Notes: generated from the sequence alone by a model not told the origin. DNA of 64,000 nucleotides from Bordetella petrii (GCF_000067205.1 NC_010170.1:4588001-4652000), one strand, 5' to 3'; counted from the first letter of the stretch, positions 1 through 8,464 are shown. A program made the numbers and translations.

Positions 1-169
1 TGCCCTGGCCAAGCTGGCCCGGTTGCTGGGCAGCCGCTATCCGCTGCGCGCGGCCTGGGGGCACGAACATATTGCCCCCGGCCGCAAGACGGACCCGGGG
101 CCCGCTTTCAACTGGACTCGCTTCGGCCGCATGGCAGGCATCCCACGACGCCTGCTCGCGCCATGCTAA
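1..169 (+). CDS. ampD: AmpD amidase, C-terminal end (5' partial)
   Basis: The first 56 codons, in frame from base 2, give the C-terminus of 1,6-anhydro-N-acetylmuramyl-L-alanine amidase. This cytosolic zinc enzyme of peptidoglycan recycling cuts anhydromuropeptides. The segment holds the conserved end motif with HEHIAP followed by GRKTDPGP, which supplies a zinc-ligand His/Asp and the catalytic Lys of the family. The gene begins outside the window. It stops at TAA 167-169, 13 bases before the next start. Confidence 0.85.
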   Translation, partial: ALAKLARLLGSRYPLRAAWGHEHIAPGRKTDPGPAFNWTRFGRMAGIPRRLLAPC

Positions 170-182
170 TCAAGGAACCATC

Positions 183-803
183 ATGCTGAAGATCTGGGGA
201 CGCCCAAGTTCCGTAAACGTGCAGAAAGTCTTGTGGACCGTACGGGAACTGGCCTTGCCGCACACCACGGAACACGTGGGCGGGCCGTTCGGCGGGCTGG
301 ACACCCCCGAATACGGCAAGATGAATCCCAACCGCAAGGTGCCTGTCATCGAGGACAACGGCCTGGTGCTGTGGGAATCCAACGCCATCGTGCGCTATCT
401 GGCGGCCCGCTACAACGAGGGCGGACTGTGGCCTGGCGACGTAGCCGTGCGCGCCCAGGCCGACCGCTGGATGGACTGGACCGCCACCGAATGGCAATCC
501 GCCATGGTTCCCGCCTTCCTGGGCCTGATCCGCACTCCCGAAGCGCAGCGCAACGCGGCGGCCATTGAAGCCTCGACGAAAAAAACCAACCAGTTGGGCC
601 TGATACTGGAAGACGCCCTGCAGGGCCGCGAATACATCGCCGGCAGCCATTTCAGCATGGGCGACATCGTGCTGGGATGCGTGGCCCATCGCTGGCTGGC
701 CATGCCCATCGAGCGGCCCGCTACGCCGGCCCTGTCGGCCTGGTACCGGCGCCTGATGATGCGTCCGGCCGCGCAAGGCGTGCTGACGCTGCCGCTGTCC
801 TGA
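183..803 (+). CDS. Glutathione S-transferase family protein
   Basis: A 206-residue cytosolic GST. The N-terminal thioredoxin-like domain (about 1-80) carries the substrate-loop signature KVPVIEDN with the following WESNAIVRYL glutathione-site helix, and the all-helical C-terminal domain follows. The start at ATG 183 is chosen because an AAGGA ribosome site lies just upstream and the family begins with a short beta strand (MLKIWGR). An upstream in-frame start would overlap ampD and add unrelated residues. The substrate is unknown. The fold call is firm, the physiological role is not. Confidence 0.85.
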   Translation: MLKIWGRPSSVNVQKVLWTVRELALPHTTEHVGGPFGGLDTPEYGKMNPNRKVPVIEDNGLVLWESNAIVRYLAARYNEGGLWPGDVAVRAQADRWMDWTATEWQSAMVPAFLGLIRTPEAQRNAAAIEASTKKTNQLGLILEDALQGREYIAGSHFSMGDIVLGCVAHRWLAMPIERPATPALSAWYRRLMMRPAAQGVLTLPLS

Positions 804-824
804 TCCGCGCGGGGCGCGGCGGTT

Positions 825-1346
825 TTATCCCAGCCGCCCCAACAGCGCCATCAGTTGTTCCCGCTCGGCCTTGTCCAGACCAGCGCTGATGCGCTGATCA
901 TGGGCCCGCACGGCCTGGGTGATCTCGGCGTGCGCACGCCGTCCGGCTGGGGTCAGCGCCAGCGAATAGGCGCGCTTGTCGGCCACGGCCTCTTGCCGGG
1001 TGACATAACCCATGGCGGCCAACTGGTCCACCAATTGCACGGCCCCCGAGCGGGCAATGCCCAGTATGCGCGCCAGGTCGGTCAGCTTCAGCCCGGTGTT
1101 TGCGGCGATCAGGGTCAGGGCGGAAAAACGCTGCGGCGTGATGTCCCAGGGCTCCAGCGCGGCCAGGAAGTCTTCGTAAATCAGAATCTGCGCCCGCCGG
1201 ATGGCGTAGCCCACCAGCGAATCTAGCGCGCCGTAGTCAATGCCGGCAACGTGCGGATCGAAATGCTCGCCCCGGGCCAGGGGCCGGCGCGGGCGGAACG
1301 GAGAAGCAGGTGGCATGGCGACGGCCGATACAAAGGGACTACACAC
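825..1346 (-). CDS. MarR-family transcriptional regulator
   Basis: A winged-helix dimeric regulator of 173 residues from a GTG start, or 163 from ATG 1316. The recognition region reads TGLKLTDLARILGIARSGAVQLVDQL, followed by the beta-wing with the DKRAYSLALTPAGR signature typical of MarR proteins. It is transcribed away from the flavin monooxygenase at 1455. A perfect 9-bp inverted repeat lies between them. It probably represses the divergent unit and is released by an aromatic or phenolic ligand; this is inference from family behaviour. Start choice is uncertain because neither start has a strong ribosome site. Confidence 0.85.
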   Translation of the reverse strand: MCSPFVSAVAMPPASPFRPRRPLARGEHFDPHVAGIDYGALDSLVGYAIRRAQILIYEDFLAALEPWDITPQRFSALTLIAANTGLKLTDLARILGIARSGAVQLVDQLAAMGYVTRQEAVADKRAYSLALTPAGRRAHAEITQAVRAHDQRISAGLDKAEREQLMALLGRLG

Positions 1347-1411
1347 TACCCCAGACGGCGCCGGGACGCCACCTGCCTGGGGTTAGCCCCAAGTGCGGCG
1401 CGGCCGGCGGT

Positions 1412-1432
1412 TTTGTTATGGTACATAACAAA
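1412..1432. promoter_or_regulatory. Probable MarR operator
   Basis: Perfect inverted repeat TTTGTTATG-N3-CATAACAAA in the space between the divergent marR-like gene and the flavin monooxygenase. Size (21 bp) and symmetry fit a MarR-dimer site. It lies 23 bases before the monooxygenase start, so binding would block its promoter. Confidence 0.6.
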
Positions 1433-1454
1433 TAAAAAATAGCCTGGAGAGACT

Positions 1455-2720
1455 ATGGAAATCATCATCGCCGGTGCGGGCATCGGCGGGCTGACGCTCG
1501 CCTTGATGCTGCACCACCGCGGCATCGGCTGCCGCGTCTATGAAAGCGCGCAGACACTGCGGCCGCTGGGTGTGGGCATCAACCTGCTGCCGCATGCCGT
1601 CAACGAACTGGAACAATTGGGCTTGCAGAGCGCGTTGGCCGACCGGGCCATCCCCACGTCCGCCCTGCACTACTACAACAAGCACGGCCAACCCATCTGG
1701 CGCGAGCCGCGCGGCCTGCACGCCGGCTATCCGCTACCGCAGTTCTCCGTACATCGGGGCGAGTTCCAGATGCTGTTGGCGGACACTGTCCGGGCCCGGC
1801 TGGGGCCCGACGCCATCGTCACGGGCATGGCGCTCGAGGCTGCCGACCACGACGGCGCCGGCGCGCACGCCCATTTCCGCAGCCGCGCCGACGGCGCGCG
1901 GCATACCGTTGCGGGCGACGTGGTGGTGGGCGCAGATGGCATCCATTCGGCCCTGCGCCGCCAGCTGTACCCAACGGGCGACGAACCCCGGTTTTCGGGG
2001 CGCATGCTGTGGCGCGCCGTCACCGAAGCGCCACCCTACCTGGATGGCTGCACCATGTTCATGGCCGGCCACCAAGACCAGAAATTCGTCTGCTATCCGA
2101 TTTCCGAACCCCTGCGGCGCCAGGGCAGGTCACTGATCAACTGGATCGCCGAGCTGGCCATTCCCGACGCCACCTTGCCGGCCACCGATTGGAATCGCAG
2201 CGTCGATAAATCCGTATTCGCCGACCGCTTTGCCGGCTGGCGCTGGGACTGGATCGACATCCCGGCCATCATCGACGGCGCACAGGCAATCTACGAGTTC
2301 CCGCTGGTCGACCGCGACCCTCTGCCGCGCTGGACCCGCGGCCGGCTGACCCTGCTGGGCGACGCCGCCCACCCCATGTACCCCATAGGCTCCAACGGCT
2401 CGGCACAGGCCATCCTGGACGCGCGCTGCCTGGCCGATTGGCTGGCACAAGCGCAGCAAGGGCAGGTGCGTACCCTGGAAACGGCCCTGCTCGAATACGA
2501 GGCCGAGCGGCTGCCCCGCACCGCCGGCATCGTGTTGCGCAATCGGCTCAACGGGCCAGAGCAAGTCATGCAAATGGCCGAAGAGCGAGCCCCGCAAGGG
2601 TTCGTCGATATCTCCGAAGTGATTTCCCACGATGAACTGCAGGCCGTCTCGCTGCGCTACAAGCAGTTGGCCGGCTTCGACCCCGCCGCCCTGCGCCGCG
2701 CCCCCGGAGCAAAGCCATGA
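1455..2720 (+). CDS. FAD-dependent aromatic monooxygenase (PhzS/salicylate hydroxylase-like)
   Basis: A 421-residue class A flavoprotein monooxygenase. The N-terminus has the Rossmann dinucleotide motif GAGIGG (residues 7-12), then the Arg-containing region after the second strand, and a C-terminal FAD ribityl motif LGDAAHPMYPIG near residue 300. Such enzymes hydroxylate aromatic rings using NAD(P)H and O2. A GGAGAG ribosome site precedes the ATG. The end overlaps the next gene by ATGA, so the two are coupled. The substrate cannot be read from sequence; the neighbouring uptake receptor and MarR protein suggest an imported aromatic acid. Confidence 0.85.
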   Translation: MEIIIAGAGIGGLTLALMLHHRGIGCRVYESAQTLRPLGVGINLLPHAVNELEQLGLQSALADRAIPTSALHYYNKHGQPIWREPRGLHAGYPLPQFSVHRGEFQMLLADTVRARLGPDAIVTGMALEAADHDGAGAHAHFRSRADGARHTVAGDVVVGADGIHSALRRQLYPTGDEPRFSGRMLWRAVTEAPPYLDGCTMFMAGHQDQKFVCYPISEPLRRQGRSLINWIAELAIPDATLPATDWNRSVDKSVFADRFAGWRWDWIDIPAIIDGAQAIYEFPLVDRDPLPRWTRGRLTLLGDAAHPMYPIGSNGSAQAILDARCLADWLAQAQQGQVRTLETALLEYEAERLPRTAGIVLRNRLNGPEQVMQMAEERAPQGFVDISEVISHDELQAVSLRYKQLAGFDPAALRRAPGAKP

Positions 2721-3190
2721 CCGAAATCCACCATCCCGCCCCGCCCCACCTGGAACACGTCTCGACGCTGCATGTGCAGGTCGGAGCGCCCCAGGAAATC
2801 GGCGACACGCCGTACGGGCGCCGACGCGTCATTCCCATATTGGGCGGACAGGCGCACGGCCCGCTAAGCGGCGTCATCTTGCCGGGCGGCGCTGATTTCC
2901 AGGCGATCCGCACAGCCACGTACACCGATATTCATGCCCGCTATGTCATAGAAACCGCCGCGGGCCACCGGGTGTATGTCGAGAACACCGGCATACGCAC
3001 CGGCAGCGCCGATGATATCGCCCGGCTGGCGCGTGGCGAACCAGTAGACCCCGCGCGCATTTACTTCCGCAGCTATCCGCGCTTTGAAACCGCCGCGCCC
3101 GAACTCGCCTGGCTGAATGAACATTTGTTCGTTGGCACCGGCGCGCGGTTTCCCGACCGCGTCGAGCTGTGCTTCTACCGCGTTTGCTGA
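2717..3190 (+). CDS. DUF3237 family protein
   Basis: A 157-residue soluble protein matching the DUF3237/UPF0311 pattern: a beta-barrel-type sequence with GDTPYGRRRVIPILGG near residues 30-45, GGADFQAIR, and a C-terminal block FRSYPRFET followed by WLNEHLFVG. The function of the family is not established. It often sits beside catabolic monooxygenases and hydrolases. Here it starts within the stop of the monooxygenase (ATGA overlap), so the two are probably made together. An accessory or isomerase-like role in the same pathway is possible but unproven. Confidence 0.8.
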   Translation: MTEIHHPAPPHLEHVSTLHVQVGAPQEIGDTPYGRRRVIPILGGQAHGPLSGVILPGGADFQAIRTATYTDIHARYVIETAAGHRVYVENTGIRTGSADDIARLARGEPVDPARIYFRSYPRFETAAPELAWLNEHLFVGTGARFPDRVELCFYRVC

Positions 3191-3264
3191 TCATCCCGCA
3201 GCCTCACACTACCAAGCACAACCGCCGGCCATGCACCGGCGGGCCACACCCAAGGAGACCAACC

Positions 3265-3425
3265 ATGCAACCTATCCTGCGCCGCCTGCTGGCGACCGTC
3301 CTGTTGTGCCTGCCCATGGCCGGCTTCGCGCAATATCCGGATGCGCCCATCCGGCTGAATGTAGGCTTCCCGCCGGGCACCGGCCCCGACATCGTCGCGC
3401 GCACGCTGTCGCAACAACTGGGCGA
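3265..3425 (+). pseudogene. Bug/TctC-type solute receptor, 5' fragment split by IS
   Basis: The first 53 full codons of a periplasmic tripartite-tricarboxylate receptor: a Sec signal peptide (MQPILRRLLATVLLCLPMAG..FA) and the family start PDAPIRLNVGFPPGTGPDIVARTLSQQLG. A GGAG ribosome site precedes ATG 3265. The IS element at 3426 interrupts codon 54. Joining base 3425 to base 4623 restores an open frame reading LGE-RLKQSVVVENRAGAGG, exactly as in intact family members. The break is recent by this measure, and the receptor is not expected to be made as a full protein. Confidence 0.9.
3422..3425 (+). repeat. IS target-site duplication, left copy (GCGA)
   Basis: GCGA directly precedes the left end GGTAATCCCCCC. 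The same four bases follow the right end at 4619-4622. Four bases is the usual duplication for the IS407 group of the IS3 family. Confidence 0.8.
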
Positions 3426-3489
3426 GGTAATCCCCCCGCAAAAGCGCTGCAGCCAGAAGTAGAATTTTCTCATTGAGGAGTTCTACAGC

Positions 3490-3756
3490 ATGAAGAAGTC
3501 GCGATTCACGGATAGCCAGATCATCGAAGCGATTAAACGCGTCGAGGCGGGTCTGGCGGTGCCGGAGCTATGCCGGGATCTGGGCATCAGCTCGGCCACG
3601 TTCTACAAGTGGCGGTCGAAGTACGGCGGCATGGATGTATCGCTGATGGCGCGCATGAAGGAGCTCGAGGCTGAGAACGCGCGGTTGCGCAAGATGTATG
3701 TCGAGGAGAAGCTCAAAGCCGAGATCGTGACGGAGGCGCTCGAAAAAAAGTGGTGA
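3490..3756 (+). CDS. IS3-family transposase OrfA (copy 1)
   Basis: An 88-residue helix-turn-helix protein that recognises the element ends. The N-terminal HTH (about residues 8-45; TDSQIIEAIKRVEAGLAV.. then GISSATFYKWRSKYGG) is followed by a leucine-zipper-like helix with MKELEAENARLRKMY. Near its end the A7G run at 3743-3750 is a classic slippery site for -1 frameshifting into OrfB, giving the fused OrfAB transposase. The start at ATG 3490 follows a GAGGAG ribosome site. Confidence 0.92.
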   Translation: MKKSRFTDSQIIEAIKRVEAGLAVPELCRDLGISSATFYKWRSKYGGMDVSLMARMKELEAENARLRKMYVEEKLKAEIVTEALEKKW

Positions 3757-4577
3757 GGCCATCTCGCCGCCGCGAGATGGCCCAACGTGCCGTGCAAGAT
3801 CGCGGCGTATCGATCCGGATAGCTTGCGAAGCGTTCAGCATCAGCCAGACCTGCTATCGGTACGTCGCCAAGACTGACGCCGAGAACAAGGAAATCGCCG
3901 ATTGGCTGCTACGTCTGACGGACAACCATCGCAATTGGGGCTTCGGGCTGTGCTTTCTGTACCTACGCAATGTCCGAGGTTTTGCCTGGAACCATAAGCG
4001 CGTGTACCGGATCTACCGCGAACTGGAGTTGAACCTACGGATCAAGCCGCGCAAACGGCTGGTTCGGCACACGCCTGAGCCACTGACCGTTCCGACACAC
4101 GTGAACCAGGTATGGTCGATGGACTTCATGCATGACCAACTTGGCGATGGGCGCAGCATCCGCGTGTTGAACGTTATCGACGACTTCAATCGGGAGGCCC
4201 TGGGCATTGAGGTCGACTTTTCGCTACCGTCCGAGCGCGTGATCCGCACGCTCAAGCAGATTATCGGATGGCGGGGAAAGCCTTCGGCTATTCGCTGCGA
4301 CAACGGCCCAGAATACCTGAGTGCAGCGATCGTCGAGTGGGCTGGCGCCTGGGATATTAAGCTTGAATACATCCAGCCAGGCAAGCCGCAGCAAAATGCC
4401 TATGTGGAGCGGTTCAACAGAACCGTACGCTACGAGTGGCTGTCCCAGTATCACTGGGACGACCTGGACCACGTTCAGCGCGCCGCTACTCAGTGGATGT
4501 GGTCCTACAATCACGAGCGCCCAAACATGGCTCTGGGCGGATTTACCCCGAAACAGCGGTTGGCCATGACCGTATAG
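3750..4577 (+). CDS. IS3-family transposase OrfB, DDE integrase domain (copy 1)
   Basis: A 275-residue-equivalent frame holding the catalytic core. After an HTH_21-type segment it has the rve fold with the DDE triad: Asp in WSMDFMHDQL, Asp in IRCDNGPEYLS, and Glu in NAYVERFNRTVR, followed by the usual YNHERPNMALGG end. It is probably made only as a frameshift product with OrfA, so its listed start is the frame edge and not a confirmed initiation codon. Confidence 0.92.
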   Translation: MVRPSRRREMAQRAVQDRGVSIRIACEAFSISQTCYRYVAKTDAENKEIADWLLRLTDNHRNWGFGLCFLYLRNVRGFAWNHKRVYRIYRELELNLRIKPRKRLVRHTPEPLTVPTHVNQVWSMDFMHDQLGDGRSIRVLNVIDDFNREALGIEVDFSLPSERVIRTLKQIIGWRGKPSAIRCDNGPEYLSAAIVEWAGAWDIKLEYIQPGKPQQNAYVERFNRTVRYEWLSQYHWDDLDHVQRAATQWMWSYNHERPNMALGGFTPKQRLAMTV

Positions 4578-4622
4578 CATTCCTACTTCTGGCAATCGCT
4601 ATAAATGGGGGGATTACCGCGA

Positions 4623-5427
4623 GCGCCTGAAGCAAAGCGTGGTGGTGGAAAACCGCGCCGGTGCCGGCGGCCAGATCGCCGCGCAAGCCGTGGCCCGCAG
4701 CCCCGCCGACGGCTACACCCTGCTGCTGGGCGAAGTCGGGTCCATCAGCATCTCGCCCGCCACCTACAGCAACCTGAACTACGACCCCGCCAAAGACTTC
4801 GCGCCCATCTCCGAAGTGGTGCGCGCCGATTTCGTGCTGGTCGTGCCCGCCAGCTCTCCCTATAAAGACCTGGCCGCTTTCGTGGCCGCGGGCAAAGCCG
4901 CCGGTGACCGCGTGAACTTCGGCACGTTCGGCGCCGGCACGCCTGGGCACTTTGGCGCGGAGCTGTTCGCGCGCGAAGTCGGCATGAAAATCGAACCGGT
5001 GCACTATCGCTCCACCGGAGACGCCGTGTCAGCCCTGATTTCGGGCAGCGTGCAGGCCGCCTTTGTCACCACCGCCATGGCCGGTCCGCAAGTCAAGGGC
5101 GGCAAGATGCGCGCCCTGGCAATTACCGGCGCCCAGCCTTCGGCGGCGCTGCCGGGCGTACCCACGTTCAAGCAGGCCGGCTATGACAAGATCGATTTCG
5201 GCGCATGGTTCGCGCTATTCGCGCCCGCCGGCACCCCGGCCGCCGTGCTCGACCGCCTGCAAACCGAAAGCGCAGCCGCCCTGCACGCGCCCGAAGCCGA
5301 GCGCACGCTGGGCGACGCGGGGTTCACCCTGGTCGGCTCCAGCCGCCAAGACCTGCAACGGTTGCTCGATTCCGAAGCCCAACGCTGGGCAGCCATCGTC
5401 AAGGCCACGGGATTCAAGGCCGACTGA
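4623..5427 (+). pseudogene. Bug/TctC-type solute receptor, 3' fragment
   Basis: The remainder of the split receptor, opening with the family hallmark VVENRAGAGGQIAAQ and continuing through SPADGYTLLLG, APISEVV, the GTFGAGTPGHFGAELF ligand-site loop and the end region around APAGTPAAVLDRL. With the 5' fragment it would make a protein of about 320 residues, the normal length. It has no signal peptide of its own. An internal GTG at 4639 could start translation, but the product would stay cytoplasmic and lack the N-terminal lobe. Confidence 0.9.
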
Positions 5428-5492
5428 GCCTCACAGCCGGGGCCCGGGCTAAGACCCGCCCCGGCTCTAGCTCGAAACGTCCGGCACTGCCC

Positions 5493-5729
5493 GTCAGGTG
5501 TCTGGCCCCGCAGGTGCCAGACACTGAAGCAAGCGGCAAGCACGTCAAAAGCACAAAACCAGACACCCCCTTGTCAGGTGTCTGGCTCCGCAGGTGCCGG
5601 ACACCGAAGCAAGCGGCAAGCACCTCAAAAGCACAAAACCAGACACCCCCTTGTCAGGTGTCTGGCTCCGTAGGTGCCGGACACCGAAGCAAGCGGCGAA
5701 TGCCTCAACAGCACAGTGCCTGACACCCT
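5493..5729. repeat. Three tandem 80-bp hairpin-forming repeat units
   Basis: Units begin at 5493, 5573 and 5653, exactly 80 bases apart, each starting GTCAGGTGTCTGGC. Within a unit GGTGTCTGGC pairs with GCCRGACAC(C/T) about 9 bases later. The CCAGACACC at the unit end can also pair with the start of the next unit, so alternative stems are possible. The third unit diverges after its first half (CGAATGCCTCAACAGCACAGTG). The array lies between the convergent receptor fragment and htpG, where it may end both transcripts. No coding content is apparent. Confidence 0.85.
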
Positions 5730-5774
5730 TCGGCAGCCAGCCACCTGCACCACCGCCTGGTTCGCAGCGCCCCC

Positions 5775-7682
5775 TTATGCCTTCAACAGCAACGCATTCA
5801 AGCGCTTGACGAACGCCGCCGGGTCGGCGATTTGCGCGCCTTCGGCGAGCAGGGCCTGGTCCAGCAACAGCCGCGCCCATTGCTCGAACTCGGCGTCGTC
5901 GGCATCGCGCACGCGCGCGATCAAGGCGTGTTCGGGGTTGATTTCCAGCACCGGCTTCACGTCAGGCGCCTCTTGGCCGGCTGCTTTCAGCATGCGCAGC
6001 AAGTGCGGGCTGAGCTCGTTCTGGCCCACCACCACGCAAGCGGGCGAATCCACCAGGCGCAGCGTCACGCGAACTTCCTTCACCTGGTCTTCCAGTGCCT
6101 TCTGCAGACGCTCGACCAGCGGCTTGAAGCTCTCGGCCACTTCCGACTGGCGCTTCTTCTCGTCTTCGTCAGCCAGTTCGGCCAGGTCCAGGCCACCCTT
6201 GGCCACCGACACGAGCGACTTGCCGTCGAACTCGCGCAGATACGACAACATCCATTCGTCGACGCGATCCGAAAGCAGCAGCACTTCGATGCCTTTCTTG
6301 CGGAAAATCTCCAGGTGCGGGCTGTTGCTGGCGGCGGCGAAACTGTCGGCCGTAACGTAGTAGATCTTGTCCTGCCCTTCTTTCATGCGCGACACGTAGT
6401 CGGCAAACGACACCGTCTGCGCCGCATCGCCCGAATGGGTAGACGCGAAGCGCAGCAGCTTGGCAATACGCTCCAGGTTGCCGGCGTCTTCGCCCGTGCC
6501 TTCCTTCAGCACCTGGCCGAACTCGTTCCAGAACGCGGCGTAGTCTTCGGCCTTGTTCTCGGCCAGGTCTTCCAGCAGCGACAGCACCCGCTTGGCCGAC
6601 CCTTCGCGTATGGCGCGCACGTCGCGGCTTTCCTGCAGAATCTCGCGCGACACGTTCAGGGGCAGGTCGGCCGAATCGATCACCCCGCGCACAAAGCGCA
6701 GGTACGACGGCAGCAGTTGTTCAGCGTCGTCCATAATGAACACGCGCTTCACATACAGCTTCACGCCGCGGCGGCCCTCGCGGTCCCACAGGTCGAAGGG
6801 CGCGTGCTTGGGCACATACAGCAGCTGCGTGTACTCGCTGCGCCCTTCCACGCGGTTGTGCGTCCAGGCCAGCGGTTCGTCGTAGTCGTGCGACACCGTC
6901 TTGTAGAACTCTTTGTACTGCTCGTCGGTAATGTCGCCCTTGCTGCGCGTCCACAGCGCGTTGGCCTGGTTGACTGTCTCCAGCTCATCGCGCCTGACCT
7001 GCTCGCCCTTGTCGGCATCCCATTCTTCCTTGGCCATGCGGATCGGCAGCGAGATATGGTCGGAATAGCGGCGCAGAATCTCGCGCAGCTTCCAGCCGTT
7101 GAGCAGTTCGTCCTGGTCTTCGCGCAGGTGCAGCGTGACGTCGGTGCCGCGCGACGGCTTGTCGGCGGCCACGATGGTGAACTCGCCCTGGCCGTCGGAT
7201 TCCCAGCGAACGGCCTCGCCCGCCTCGGCGCCGGCCCGCCGGCTGGTCACGGTGACCTTGTCGGCAACGATGAACGACGAATAAAAGCCCACGCCGAACT
7301 GGCCGATCAACTGCGCATCTTTCTGCTTGTCGCCGGTCAGCTGGGAGAAGAACTCGCGCGTGCCCGACCGGGCAATCGTGCCCAGGTTGGCAATGGCCTC
7401 GTCGCGCGACAGGCCGATGCCGTTGTCTGAAATAGTAATGGTGCGGGCCGCCTTGTCATAATCGACCCGGATGGCCAGGTCGCTGTCGCCCCCGAACAGG
7501 TCCGGATGGTCGATCGCCTCGAAGCGCAGCTTGTCGCAGGCGTCGGACGCGTTGGACACCAGTTCGCGCAGGAAAATTTCCTTGTTGCTGTACAGCGAAT
7601 GGATCATCAGGTGCAGCAGCTGCTTCACCTCGGCCTGAAAGCCCAGAGTCTCGGGGGTGGAGGACGTAGCGGGTTGATTCAT
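5775..7682 (-). CDS. htpG: Chaperone HtpG (Hsp90)
   Basis: A 635-residue cytosolic ATP-dependent chaperone, full length for bacterial Hsp90. The N-terminal GHKL ATPase shows SNKEIFLRELVSNASDACDK (the ATP-site Glu/Asn helix), ISDNGIGLS (the ATP-contacting Asp), and GQFGVGFYSSF (the lid glycine loop). The middle domain has the catalytic-Arg region with LPLNVSREILQ. ATG 7682 is chosen because family proteins begin MNQ/MTQ..ETLGFQAEV; an upstream in-frame start would add 20 unrelated residues. It is divergent from azurin. No heat-shock promoter could be assigned with confidence. Confidence 0.97.
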   Translation of the reverse strand: MNQPATSSTPETLGFQAEVKQLLHLMIHSLYSNKEIFLRELVSNASDACDKLRFEAIDHPDLFGGDSDLAIRVDYDKAARTITISDNGIGLSRDEAIANLGTIARSGTREFFSQLTGDKQKDAQLIGQFGVGFYSSFIVADKVTVTSRRAGAEAGEAVRWESDGQGEFTIVAADKPSRGTDVTLHLREDQDELLNGWKLREILRRYSDHISLPIRMAKEEWDADKGEQVRRDELETVNQANALWTRSKGDITDEQYKEFYKTVSHDYDEPLAWTHNRVEGRSEYTQLLYVPKHAPFDLWDREGRRGVKLYVKRVFIMDDAEQLLPSYLRFVRGVIDSADLPLNVSREILQESRDVRAIREGSAKRVLSLLEDLAENKAEDYAAFWNEFGQVLKEGTGEDAGNLERIAKLLRFASTHSGDAAQTVSFADYVSRMKEGQDKIYYVTADSFAAASNSPHLEIFRKKGIEVLLLSDRVDEWMLSYLREFDGKSLVSVAKGGLDLAELADEDEKKRQSEVAESFKPLVERLQKALEDQVKEVRVTLRLVDSPACVVVGQNELSPHLLRMLKAAGQEAPDVKPVLEINPEHALIARVRDADDAEFEQWARLLLDQALLAEGAQIADPAAFVKRLNALLLKA

Positions 7683-7942
7683 ATGGCGAATAAGTAGAAA
7701 AAACGGGACGGAACCTTGGCCGCAGCCACGGCACCGCCACAAAGTTATGGGAGCCCGGCAGTTATAGGGGCAGAGGCCGGGATTTTCAAGATCGGGGGCC
7801 GGCCGGCATTATCATGGGCTTCCGGTTTGTGCCATTGTCCAAGATCAAGGCTATCGCCCTCCCCCCTGGATAAACTGTTCCCTTGCGCGACACGCCGCCG
7901 GCACCGGCCGACTCGGCGGTCGCCCTGTTACTGGAGATCCTC

Positions 7943-8392
7943 ATGCTGGTCAAAGCCACTCTCGCCGTTCTGCTTTCCGCCGCCAGCCTGCCCGTGCTGG
8001 CAGCGCAGTGCGAGACCACCGTCGAAAGCAACGACGCCATGCAGTTCAACACCAAAGAAATCGTCGTTGACGCAAGCTGCAAGCAATTCACCGTGCACCT
8101 GAAACACGTAGGCAAAATGGCCAAGGCTGCCATGGGCCACAACTGGGTGCTCACCAAGCAGGCCGACATGCAGCCCGTGGCCACCGACGGCATGACGGCC
8201 GGCCTGCCCAACAACTACGTCAAGGCCGACGACGCCCGCGTCATCGCGCACACCAAGCTCATCGGCGGCGGCGAATCCGACTCCGTCACGTTCGACACCT
8301 CCAAGCTGGCCGCCGGCGAACAGTACGCATTCTTCTGCTCGTTCCCCGGCCACTGGGCCATCATGAAGGGCACGCTCAAGCTCGGCAGCTAA
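7943..8392 (+). CDS. azu: Azurin (blue copper electron carrier)
   Basis: A 149-residue precursor with a Sec signal peptide ending about LPVLA-AQCE. The mature domain of about 128 residues is a type 1 copper cupredoxin. It keeps the His of GHNW, the Cys and His of CSFPGHW, the axial Met in IMKG, and the disulfide Cys pair near the N-terminus. It carries electrons in the periplasm, classically to denitrification reductases, which fits the nos operon directly downstream. ATG 7943 follows a GGAG site and starts the signal peptide. A strong terminator separates it from nosR. Confidence 0.96.
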   Translation: MLVKATLAVLLSAASLPVLAAQCETTVESNDAMQFNTKEIVVDASCKQFTVHLKHVGKMAKAAMGHNWVLTKQADMQPVATDGMTAGLPNNYVKADDARVIAHTKLIGGGESDSVTFDTSKLAAGEQYAFFCSFPGHWAIMKGTLKLGS

Positions 8393-8423
8393 GCCCTTGC
8401 CGCTGTCGTTTTTCTGCCATCAG

Positions 8424-8447
8424 GCGCCCCGAAACGGGCGCTTTTTT
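8424..8447 (+). terminator. Rho-independent terminator after azurin
   Basis: GCGCCC-cgaaac-GGGCGC stem followed by six T, 31 bases after the azurin stop. Confidence 0.85.
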
Positions 8448-8464
8448 ATGTTCGGAAGCCTGTC

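Larger units (their letters stand above)
3426..4618 (+). mobile_element. IS3-family (IS407-group-like) insertion sequence, copy 1
   Basis: An 1193-bp element bounded by perfect 12-bp terminal inverted repeats (GGTAATCCCCCC and its complement), with weaker matching for about 20 further bases inside. It carries orfA and orfB in overlapping frames and is flanked by GCGA direct repeats. Its proteins are identical to those of copy 2 at 18203-19395, which lies in the opposite orientation, so both copies moved or converted recently. It interrupts a solute receptor gene. Confidence 0.93.

Noticed and set aside
3422..4622. Inversion between the IS copies having already occurred.
   Set aside because: The receptor gene halves flank copy 1 in the right order and join cleanly, which inversion would have destroyed.
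5493..5729. CRISPR-like array (regular repeats).
   Set aside because: The full 80-base units are near-identical with no variable spacers, only about three copies, and no cas genes are nearby.
5832..7430. Long plus-strand open frame opposite htpG.
   Set aside because: It mirrors htpG codons in a GC-rich genome, has no ribosome site and no protein-like composition.
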